The translations under genes and the position numbers were made by a program. A DNA stretch of 64,000 nt from CAVRXQ01 sp963831155. Its GTDB lineage: Bacteria > Actinomycetota > Acidimicrobiia > Acidimicrobiales > Bog-793. Shown here one piece after another: positions 38,084-45,275 of this stretch; the first letter of the stretch is position 1, and every line of letters starts with the position of its first letter. Below the pieces are notes generated by a model, which saw only the letters and a list, made by a program, of their open reading frames with translations, was not told the origin of the DNA and searched no databases. The stretch spans positions 248,001 to 312,000 of the forward strand of contig CAWHOY010000008.1 of assembly GCA_963831155.1 (NCBI GenBank), read 5' to 3'.

Positions 38084-38907
38084 GCGACGCGGTCGCCGAC
38101 GACTGCTGGACCGATACGCACTGCCATGTCCAGGCGTCGTATCTGAAGGAGCCGTTAGGCGAGGATCAGGTCTTCTTGCGGGCGAGCGCGGCATCGGTCG
38201 GTCGCATCGTCTGCGTCGGTACCGACGTTGTCGCGTCGGCAGAAGCGATCGACCTCGCCCGATCGCGGAGCAACGCCGGAGCGACCCCGTCGACTTGGGC
38301 GACGGTCGGGCTCCATCCCCACGAGGCGGCGCATGGCCTCGGACCCGTGCGGCAACTGCTCGAGGACAAAGCCTCGGTGGATCGCCGCCCCGGTTCTGTC
38401 GTCGCGGTCGGCGAGTGCGGGCTCGACTATTTCTACGAGCACTCTCCACGCGACGCTCAGCGCGCCGTGTTCGCCGAGCAGATCGCGCTCGCCAAGCGAT
38501 TCGACCTCGCGCTCGTCGTCCATACCCGAGACGCCTGGGACGACACAGCCGACATCTTGACGGCCGAAGGCGTCCCGGAACGCACGGTCATCCACTGCTT
38601 CACCGGAGGGTTGCCCGAAGCGCAGCGCATGCTTGACCTCGGCGCGTACCTCTCGTTCAGTGGGATCGTCACCTTCAAGAACGCCGGTGAGGTCCGCGAG
38701 GCCGCGAGGCTTTGTCCGGCCGACCGGCTGCTCGTCGAGACAGACGCGCCGTTCCTCACCCCGGTTCCTCATCGCGGCCTCCCCAACGAACCTGCCTACG
38801 TCGCGATCGTCGGTACAGCCGTTGCCAATCTGCGCGGAGTCGACGGTCGCGAGTTGGCCGCATCGTCGAGTGCCAACGCGGCGAGGGTATTCAATTTCGA
38901 GCGGTGA
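38080..38907 (+). CDS. tatD: TatD family metal-dependent hydrolase
   Basis: A 275-residue TIM-barrel nuclease family protein. Metal ligands: DTHCHVQ, Glu in GECGLDYFYEHS, His in VVHTRDAWDD, HCFTGG and Asp in LVETDAPFL. The GTG overlaps the metG stop and its own stop overlaps the rsmA start (GTGA). Known members are 3'-5' DNases or RNases; the chief physiological role is unsettled. Confidence 0.94.
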   Translation: MSDAVADDCWTDTHCHVQASYLKEPLGEDQVFLRASAASVGRIVCVGTDVVASAEAIDLARSRSNAGATPSTWATVGLHPHEAAHGLGPVRQLLEDKASVDRRPGSVVAVGECGLDYFYEHSPRDAQRAVFAEQIALAKRFDLALVVHTRDAWDDTADILTAEGVPERTVIHCFTGGLPEAQRMLDLGAYLSFSGIVTFKNAGEVREAARLCPADRLLVETDAPFLTPVPHRGLPNEPAYVAIVGTAVANLRGVDGRELAASSSANAARVFNFER

Positions 38908-39782
38908 AGAATTCCTTCGGCGCGCCGCCGCTCGGTCGGAACGCGATCCGCCGCCTTCTCGACGAAGCTGGAGTCGCTCCGAGCCGGCTGCGGGGCCAGA
39001 ACTTCCTCGTCGATCCGAACACCGCCGACCGTATCGTGCGCCTTTCCGGAATCGCTCGAGGCGATCACGTCGTCGAGATCGGAGCCGGGCTCGGATCCCT
39101 GACGGTGGCGCTCGCATCGACGGGTGCCGAGGTCGTTGCGGTCGAGATCGATCGTCGGCTCGCGTCGTACCTTTCGGGGCACATGCCCGCGAACGTCAGC
39201 GTCGTTCGGGCCGACGCGATGACGATCGACTGGAATGGGCTATTACGCACGCGCGGTGATCCTCAGCACGGCTGGTCGCTCGTTGCGAATTTGCCGTACA
39301 GCGTCGCGACGCCGCTGATCATCGATCTTTTGCGCGATGTCCGGCGCATCGAGCGGATGCTCGTGATGGTCCAATCCGAAGTCGCCGATCGGCTGGCGAG
39401 CGCTCCCGGAAGTCGTGTCTACGGCCCGGCGACCGTTCGACTCGAGTACTTCGCCACGGCGCGAATCGTCGGTCGGGTTGCCCCCGAAGTTTTCTATCCA
39501 CGCCCGAAGGTCGAATCCGCGTTGCTTCGCATCGAGCGCCGGAGTGGGGTTGCGGTCAGCGAAGACGTTGCGACGTTCGAAGAGATCGACACGCTCGTCC
39601 GCGCCGGCTTCGGTTCGAGACGCAAGATGCTGCGTCGAGCCCTCGGTTCGATGGTGACGAGCGACGCCTTCGACTGCGCCGGCGTAGATCCGCAGAGTCG
39701 TGCAGAGCAACTCGATGTCGTCGCGTGGGGCAAGCTTGCAGGGTGCCGGAAGTCCACCGCGAACTCGCGCGCGCCAAGCTGA
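38904..39782 (+). CDS. rsmA: 16S rRNA (adenine1518/1519-N6)-dimethyltransferase
   Basis: A 292-residue KsgA-type methyltransferase: GQNFLVDPNTADRIV, SAM loop VVEIGAGLGSLTVALA, VEIDRRL, catalytic VANLPYSVATPLI and VFYPRPKVESALL. The GTG start overlaps tatD. The 3' end overlaps the start of ispE by about 40 nt, depending on the ispE start. The gene order tatD-rsmA-ispE is classic for actinobacteria. Confidence 0.95.
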   Translation: MKNSFGAPPLGRNAIRRLLDEAGVAPSRLRGQNFLVDPNTADRIVRLSGIARGDHVVEIGAGLGSLTVALASTGAEVVAVEIDRRLASYLSGHMPANVSVVRADAMTIDWNGLLRTRGDPQHGWSLVANLPYSVATPLIIDLLRDVRRIERMLVMVQSEVADRLASAPGSRVYGPATVRLEYFATARIVGRVAPEVFYPRPKVESALLRIERRSGVAVSEDVATFEEIDTLVRAGFGSRRKMLRRALGSMVTSDAFDCAGVDPQSRAEQLDVVAWGKLAGCRKSTANSRAPS

Positions 39783-40540
39783 CCCGGTCTCTTCGTGTTC
39801 TTGGCCGTCGATCCGACGGCTACCACACGATTTCGTCGGAGATGGTCACCCTCGAATTAGCCGACGAACTCGAGTTCACGCCGGGCAACGATCTCGAACT
39901 CATCGATGCGATCGATTGGAGCGGCAGGACTCGAGGCGATCTGAGTGCGACGATTGGGCCCGGCCGTAACCTCGTCGAGAGCGCGCTCGCGCTCATGGGC
40001 CGGAAATCGCACATCCGACTCACGAAGCGCATTCCGCCGGGCGCTGGTCTCGGCGGTGGTTCTGCCGATGCCGCGGCCGTCCTGCGCTGGGCGGGCGAAG
40101 ATGACATCGCGCAGGCAGCGCGCCTCGGCGCCGACGTGCCGTTCTGTCTTCGCGGCGGACACGCGCTCGTAGGCGGTGTCGGCGAGATCCTCGACCCGTT
40201 ACCGATGGTTGATGCCTCGTACGTCCTTCTCATTCCCGCGATTGCCGTCTCTACGGCCTCCGTCTATGCAGCGTTCGATGAGCTTGACGGGATCCACGGC
40301 GGAGGGGGGGCTGCAAACGACCTCGAGAAAGCGGCGCTCGCGGTGCAACCGCGACTCGCCCGCTATCGAGACCTCTTGCGCGACGTGTCCGTCCGCGAGC
40401 CGCAGCTCGCGGGGAGCGGTGCGACGTGGTTCGTGGAGACGGCGGCGTCGGACGCGGCGCGGATAGGGCAGGAGGTCCGTTCGGCTGTCGTCGAGTCCGG
40501 CGCGGCGGCCGCGGTGCTCGCGACGCGAACCTGCTCATAG
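39743..40540 (+). CDS. ispE: 4-diphosphocytidyl-2-C-methyl-D-erythritol kinase
   Basis: A GHMP kinase of about 265 residues in the MEP isoprenoid pathway. The Gly-rich ATP loop is PPGAGLGGGSADAAAVLRWAG; ARAKLTRSLRVLGRRSDGYH is the N-terminal substrate motif and LAGSGATWFV the third GHMP motif. The GTG at 39743 is preferred because it gives a family-like N-terminus; an ATG-type start at 39725 adds six residues. At N-terminal position 2 of the motif, Thr replaces the usual Asn (AKLN). The protein is a little short but complete. Confidence 0.9.
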   Translation: MPEVHRELARAKLTRSLRVLGRRSDGYHTISSEMVTLELADELEFTPGNDLELIDAIDWSGRTRGDLSATIGPGRNLVESALALMGRKSHIRLTKRIPPGAGLGGGSADAAAVLRWAGEDDIAQAARLGADVPFCLRGGHALVGGVGEILDPLPMVDASYVLLIPAIAVSTASVYAAFDELDGIHGGGGAANDLEKAALAVQPRLARYRDLLRDVSVREPQLAGSGATWFVETAASDAARIGQEVRSAVVESGAAAAVLATRTCS

Positions 40541-40599
40541 CGCGGATCGAACTCGATCAGGATCGCGAGCGGACCGAAGTCATGCGCTCCGAGGCGGAA

Positions 40600-40695
40600 T
40601 TACTTCGTGCGCCTCTGCCAGCGTGTGCGCTTCAGCATCTTCTTGTGTTTCTTTTTGCGCATGCGCTTGCGGCGCTTCTTGATAAGCGATCCCAT
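40600..40695 (-). CDS. Ribosomal protein bS22-like (AURKAIP1/COX24 domain), 31 residues
   Basis: A 31-residue, extremely basic protein starting MGSLIKKRRKRMRKKKHKK, followed by MLKRTRWQRRTK. This is the AURKAIP1/COX24-type sequence found in actinobacteria and shown in mycobacteria to be a small-subunit ribosomal protein (bS22). ATG start at 40695 with no clear Shine-Dalgarno. It lies alone between ispE and the peptidase gene, opposite to ispE. Confidence 0.9.
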   Translation of the reverse strand: MGSLIKKRRKRMRKKKHKKMLKRTRWQRRTK

Positions 40696-40840
40696 GGCCG
40701 GGGAGACGTTAGCGGATCGTCGACCAGGCCCGATACTCCGCGGACGCTCAGCGCGGAGATAGCGGGTAAGTCCTCGACGGCGTTCCACCGAACTCTTTGA
40801 TGTCCGACAGGGTCCGTTCGCAACGATCGGATCCAAACGG

Positions 40841-42076
40841 TCAGTCGCCGGAGCGGACCGTCAACGTGTGGTTGGAAGCGACCGCTGCAGCCGATTGGGC
40901 CGGCGTCGCGACCGGGTGACCGCTCTGGACCATCTGCCAGGTGTTGCCGCCGGTGAACGACGATCCGTCAGCCGTCGTCATCGTCATGTTCGTGAAGGTG
41001 ATCGGCGAGAAGCCGTCGACGAAGGGTTCCGTCGGTGCGCCGGGGTCTTCGACGATCCACTCGGCGGTCCCGGCAGGTCCGGAGTAATTGACCGGCTGCG
41101 TCGACTGGTACGAGGCGCCAGTCGTCTCATCCGTCACCGACCACATCCATCCGCCCCTCGTCTGCCAGACCGATGCCGAGATCGTGTCGCCGCTGTTCAC
41201 GGTTCCGAGGGCGTTCGCGGGTCCCGGGTACGACTCCCACCAGGCCTCGTTTTGTTGCTGACCGTCGATGCAGTACGAGTACACGCCGTCCTGGAAAAGC
41301 AGGTTCGTGCCAGGTCCCGAGGACTCGGCACCGTCGACGCCGAGCCAGGCGCCGAGCCACGAGTTGCCAGTTCCACAGGTGACTGATGGCACCGTCCAGG
41401 TCGCGGACACCGCCTTCGCGGGGGAGTCGAGCGTCGAGACATATCCCGCCCAGCTCGCCGACTCCTGAGCATTCGTCGTCGGGGAGACGGAATTCGTCGA
41501 GGCGTCACTTGTCGGAGAGCCGGCCGACGAATCTGAGGCCGCCCGTGACGAAGCCTTCTTGGTCGAGTGGTGAACGTGCAGGTGGATGGTGAGGTCGTGG
41601 GAGACGGTGCCGCCGGAGCGATTCTTGGCGATTAGCCGCAGCTCTGCCAGGTGCGCAGACGTAGCGAGATTCGGACCGAATCGAATTCGCTCGGTGAAAC
41701 GCCCGTTCGCGCACGACCGCCAACGCCTCGAGAAGTGCGCCCTCACGGGGCCGCGAGGGGCGAGGATGAGACGACAACTCGTCGAGTTCTCGACATGTGC
41801 TCTCACCAAGACGCTCTCACCCCGCCACGAAAGACCAAGGGCGCGTGCGTGGACCGAGACGAACGCCGGCGGGACCTTCTCCCGACCGACGGCGCCAGCA
41901 GGAAGGACGAACGCGGCCCCGACTGCCGTCGCGAGTCCGATTCCGGCGATGAAGGTGATCAGGCGACGGTGCCGTGAACGCGCTGGCGCAATCGCGATCG
42001 CGAGGGCGCGTCCTGATTCTTCCCCGTCGGTACGCGCCGACTGGCACCGCTCCGTTCGCCCTACTTGAACACTCAT
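40841..42076 (-). CDS. Secreted glutamic endopeptidase (G1 family, eqolisin)
   Basis: A 411-residue exported protein: signal segment at about 39-63 (ITFIAGIGLATAVGAAFVL) after a long basic N-terminus, a middle beta domain with three cysteines, a Ser/Thr-rich linker to about 203, then a G1 catalytic domain. Eqolisin landmarks are SWAGYV (about 208), WLGVDG, the catalytic Gln in LFQDG (about 262), QNEAWWESYPG and the catalytic Glu in TAEWIVEDP (about 339). These enzymes are acid proteases best known from fungi. The ATG at 42076 is chosen; its ribosome site lies in an unusual inverted repeat. It lies downstream of the sortase and surface-protein genes, same strand. Confidence 0.88.
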   Translation of the reverse strand: MSVQVGRTERCQSARTDGEESGRALAIAIAPARSRHRRLITFIAGIGLATAVGAAFVLPAGAVGREKVPPAFVSVHARALGLSWRGESVLVRAHVENSTSCRLILAPRGPVRAHFSRRWRSCANGRFTERIRFGPNLATSAHLAELRLIAKNRSGGTVSHDLTIHLHVHHSTKKASSRAASDSSAGSPTSDASTNSVSPTTNAQESASWAGYVSTLDSPAKAVSATWTVPSVTCGTGNSWLGAWLGVDGAESSGPGTNLLFQDGVYSYCIDGQQQNEAWWESYPGPANALGTVNSGDTISASVWQTRGGWMWSVTDETTGASYQSTQPVNYSGPAGTAEWIVEDPGAPTEPFVDGFSPITFTNMTMTTADGSSFTGGNTWQMVQSGHPVATPAQSAAAVASNHTLTVRSGD

Positions 42077-42080
42077 TGTC

Positions 42081-42106
42081 AGTGGTAGCCTTACCACTGA
42101 GAGTGG
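42081..42106 (-). promoter_or_regulatory. Overlapping inverted repeats at the peptidase ribosome site
   Basis: Read on the minus strand: CCACT-CTC-AGTGG then AGTGGTA-AGGC-TACCACT, with the AGTGG segment shared. The two hairpins cannot form together, and the second holds the AAGG ribosome-binding sequence in its loop, 12 nt from the ATG at 42076. It could be an RNA switch or a repressor operator. Confidence 0.5.
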
Positions 42107-42344
42107 TTACTTCAACGCTAAAAGTACTCAAATCAGTACATGACGTGGTTTAGTCAGCTCTAATGCGGTTGTGTCAGAGCGCCTCTGGTACGAACCGGTT
42201 TTCCTGTCACCACTGACGGACGGTGTGTTTCAGCGAATGGCTGCGAAGAGACCTGGCCACACACGGTCTGCAAAGACGGCGGTATCTCAGCGTCGGTCTG
42301 GGGTCCTCCGCCCTTTTGGGCGTCGGCTGATTCGCGTCAAGGAG

Positions 42345-43493
42345 TTAGGCGCGGCGCGCCGACCGACGCATCCGGCGCCTAGCGCGCGCTCCAATCGCGA
42401 TGAGTCCCGATCCGACTGCGAGGATCGCGATCTCGTAGGGCCGCGAACCTGCCCACGGTTCGCCGGTGTGTGGTTTCGTTGCCATCGGAACCGCTTTTGG
42501 CAGCCCAACCACCTTCACCGTGACCGTGTTCGTGTGACAGGGGGTCGCCGAAGTCCCGCAACTGGAGGCGCCTGTGCTCGAGTACAGAGCGGAGTTCGGG
42601 ATCACCTCATTGTTCGAGTCGCTCTTGTTGACGGTGACTGAGAAAGTCACCGTCACCGTCCCTCCGGCATCGATCGTCAGCCCTGTCCAGGAGACGACGC
42701 CACCGGCTTCCGACGCCGTGCAGCCATGGGCGCTGTGGCAATCCGCCGATCCAGCCACGTAGGTCGCCCCCGTCGGAACGTGATCCGTGACGTGCACTCC
42801 GGTCGCCGCCGCGGTGCCAGAGTTCGTCAACTTGATGAGGTATTCGACCGTCGAGCCCAGTGCGACCGTCGAACCCGACGTCGGGACCGAGGACTTCGTT
42901 GCCGTCAACTTCGGCTTGCCCGACGGAGTGCTGGGCGGGCTGCTCGACGGCGTGCTCGACGACGTGCTCGATGAGGAGCCGGGAGGCGATGACGAGCCCG
43001 GTGGCGCCGGCGGCAAATTCACGGTGAACGGTTCGCAAGGGCTCGGACCACCGAATATGTAGTCGCTTGGCTCGCCGGAGTACGTCGCTTGGAAGCTGTA
43101 GCTACCGGCGGCGAGCGGGCCGGTCGCCTGGGAGTTCGGCACCGGGGGGTTCGGGACCGCGTTCAGCGTGACCGTTTGCGGCCATGTGTTGCCGTTCAGG
43201 CTCGTGACCGCACCGCTGCTCGCGCACGTGCTGTTTGTGAAGAGGGCGTAGCTCACGGTCGTCGTTGTCGTCGGAGTGGCGGCGATCGACACCGTCGCGG
43301 TGTCGTACGCGGACGCGCCGGCGACTTCTTTGTTGGTCCAGCCGGCGTTCGTCGACGCGTCGTAAACGACGGTCGAGATTGACGTGTCCGCTCCAGCTGG
43401 CGCCGCGAAAAGCGCGATCGGCGTGACGATGGTCGCCGCCAGCAAAGCAACGATTGCCGCCGGTCTCCACAACGTTCGGACGAGATGCTTCAT
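42345..43493 (-). CDS. Sortase-type surface protein A (Ig-like and DUF11 domains, KPHTG tail)
   Basis: A 382-residue exported protein. Signal peptide at residues 1-35 (PAAIVALLAATIVTPIALFA, then GADT); an N-terminal domain paralogous to that of the gene at 2305 (YDASTNAGWTNKEVAGASAYDT, SYSFQATYS); a Pro/Ser-rich linker (SSPPGSSSSTSSSTPSSSPP); a DUF11-type domain (LTNSGTAAATGVHVTDHVPTG); and a C-terminal KPHTGEPWAGS followed by a hydrophobic stretch and RARRRMRRSARRA. This layout is that of a sortase substrate, with Lys where LPxTG has Leu. The ATG at 43493 is chosen; an in-frame ATG at 43550 would add a conserved 19-residue leader. Confidence 0.8.
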   Translation of the reverse strand: MKHLVRTLWRPAAIVALLAATIVTPIALFAAPAGADTSISTVVYDASTNAGWTNKEVAGASAYDTATVSIAATPTTTTTVSYALFTNSTCASSGAVTSLNGNTWPQTVTLNAVPNPPVPNSQATGPLAAGSYSFQATYSGEPSDYIFGGPSPCEPFTVNLPPAPPGSSSPPGSSSSTSSSTPSSSPPSTPSGKPKLTATKSSVPTSGSTVALGSTVEYLIKLTNSGTAAATGVHVTDHVPTGATYVAGSADCHSAHGCTASEAGGVVSWTGLTIDAGGTVTVTFSVTVNKSDSNNEVIPNSALYSSTGASSCGTSATPCHTNTVTVKVVGLPKAVPMATKPHTGEPWAGSRPYEIAILAVGSGLIAIGARARRRMRRSARRA

Positions 43494-43821
43494 GGCTTGA
43501 CACGACCCCTTCGCACAATCGGTGGCAACAAAAAGCGTCGGTTTCGCCATTCCCTCCACCGCCCAACGTGGCGACCAAATGGTCGAGCGGTTTCAACGGA
43601 TCGCATGGCACTTCATAGGTCCACACGCCAGCCCCAGCGACGTATGAAAGAGACCCTCTTTCTCCTTGCTCGACTGGAAGCGCCCCCAGCGATGAGTTTT
43701 CTAACCAATCGCCTACTACGGGGCGAATCATAATCTTGGGGCAACGAATTCGAACCAGGCAAACTAGTCCGATTTGGGGGTTTCCGAGGACTGATCGTGA
43801 GCCGTCGAACGCGATTAGTAG
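43494..43821 (-). promoter_or_regulatory. Leader region A, duplicated upstream of surface protein A
   Basis: Three blocks match the region upstream of surface protein B. The distal block, at 43781-43821, reads CTACTAATCG-GTTCGA-CTCACGA-CAGTCCTCGGAAA. A middle block has a perfect 7-bp hairpin (GAAAGAG-ggt-CTCTTTC, 43646-43662). A proximal block of 104 nt next to the ATG contains the stem ACCGC/GCGGT around GACCATTTGGTC and an AUG with GGAGGG upstream. It is probably a long 5' untranslated region with its promoter near the distal block. Confidence 0.55.
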
Positions 43822-44006
43822 TGGACCGTCTGTTTACAGGGTTCGGCGGGCGATCGGTTCCGACGGAACGCGGGCCTTCGGGAAGCGGCACGTCCGACCG
43901 AACGTGAGTTATTGGAGTCCGAGCGCTCGGCTGGCTTTCACACCGACAACTGTCACTGATGACCGCGTCAGCTCGTCACTTGAGCTCGTTTGGTCGGGCG
44001 GTCGAG

Positions 44007-45143
44007 TTAGACCCGGTTCATCGCCCAAGAAGATATGTAGAGCGAGTGGTCGCGGATCGTCTGGAGCACCGTGACCGAGTACTCGCCTCCTCCGACACTG
44101 AGGGTGTCAGTGAGCAGCACCTTGGTCGCTGTCATCCCGTAAGCGGTCACCGTGACATTCAGTCCGCCGTTGTATCCGGGGTTCCCCGAGCCGACGAGCG
44201 GGGGAGGGGCTGAAACTCCCGGTGCGAGATCCCTCCACCAGTCGAGGCGGTTCTCGTTCAGCGCCCGGACAGCGGCGATGAACGAGTCAACTGCAGAGTC
44301 CTGGACGAGCAACGGGCTCGTTGTTTGCCCCCACGCCGGGTTCGGCTTGCCGTTCAGCGCGAAACTCCCCATCGGCACCGGGTAGGTGGCAAGCGTGATC
44401 CCCTGGGAGGAGAGCGCCGGGGGAGCGGGGACCGCCGGCGGCGGGGTCACCCCGGGATAAGTGGTGGGCGCCGAGCTCGTCGTACGCGTGCCGACGATGA
44501 CCGCCGACAGCACGTAGCGATCCGGTGTGTACCACAGCGCGTTGGTTGGCCAGCAGGTGACGAGCGTGATCGAGGGATTCGGCGTGTTGTAGACCGGCGC
44601 GCCGGACGCGACGACGGAGTGGCTCTCGACGCGGAAGTAATAGGTCTTGCAAGGCGTGACGTAGAGCACCTCGTCGCCGACCTTCAAGAGCTGGAGGTTC
44701 TCGAAGTAGCTGACATCGTGGGCGACGAGCACCGAAGTTCCGACCGACCCCGGCCACACCGAATAGGGGTCGTGGCCGACGGCGACGTTCAGCTGCGCGT
44801 CGTTCTCGTTCTGTTCGACCGGCGCCAGGACACCGAGCTTGGGGATCTCCAGCAGCCCTTGGACGAGGTGCTGTTTCGAGGATGACAGCTTGCACGAGAC
44901 GAGGACGCCGTTCGAGGGCTCCACCGAGTGCGACAGCGGCGCGGCGAGGTTGTTCTCTTTCAAGAACTCGCGCACGAGCGCGTGACCGACTCGATTTGAT
45001 CGCGCCGTCCAGGCCCAGGCGTAGGCCTGCCAGGCGCCGACGCCCAAGATGAGCAACAGGCCGGCAGCGATGATCACCCGGTAGCGCCAGCGCTTTGGAA
45101 AACGGGCGGGGTGATCGCCGCGGCGCGGACGGAGGAGTGACAT
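44007..45143 (-). CDS. Sortase with long C-terminal extension
   Basis: A 378-residue membrane-anchored transpeptidase: basic N-terminus, one TM at about 20-42, a stalk, then the sortase barrel starting LLEIPKLGVLAPVEQ. Catalytic residues: His in TSVLVAHDVSYF (about 142), Cys in ITLVTCWPTNALWYTPDRYV (about 197) and Arg in DRYV (about 209). The TCWP and DRYV motifs suit class D/E-like actinobacterial sortases. After the barrel, a Pro-rich linker and about 120 extra residues follow (FIAAVRALNENRLDWW ... LYISSWAMN), unusual for the family. The ATG at 45143 is chosen since a terminator hairpin lies inside the longer frame. It sits between its two likely substrate genes. Confidence 0.85.
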   Translation of the reverse strand: MSLLRPRRGDHPARFPKRWRYRVIIAAGLLLILGVGAWQAYAWAWTARSNRVGHALVREFLKENNLAAPLSHSVEPSNGVLVSCKLSSSKQHLVQGLLEIPKLGVLAPVEQNENDAQLNVAVGHDPYSVWPGSVGTSVLVAHDVSYFENLQLLKVGDEVLYVTPCKTYYFRVESHSVVASGAPVYNTPNPSITLVTCWPTNALWYTPDRYVLSAVIVGTRTTSSAPTTYPGVTPPPAVPAPPALSSQGITLATYPVPMGSFALNGKPNPAWGQTTSPLLVQDSAVDSFIAAVRALNENRLDWWRDLAPGVSAPPPLVGSGNPGYNGGLNVTVTAYGMTATKVLLTDTLSVGGGEYSVTVLQTIRDHSLYISSWAMNRV

Positions 45144-45196
45144 CTCGAGCGAGTCTTGCGCACCGGTGCCGGATAGCGTGAGCGCCGCGGGACGGG

Positions 45197-45226
45197 GGAT
45201 CCCCGGTCTTATCGGACCGGGGATCC
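45197..45226 (-). terminator. Hairpin terminator after surface protein B
   Basis: A perfect 12-bp inverted repeat (GGATCCCCGGTC, 6-nt loop, exact complement) 50 nt downstream of the surface protein B stop and upstream of the sortase start. It suggests that the sortase has its own promoter or is read by partial read-through. No T-run follows. Confidence 0.65.
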
Positions 45227-45275
45227 TGTCACGTCGCTTCACGTGCGAATCACAGCTATCAGCGCGCCAACTCGG

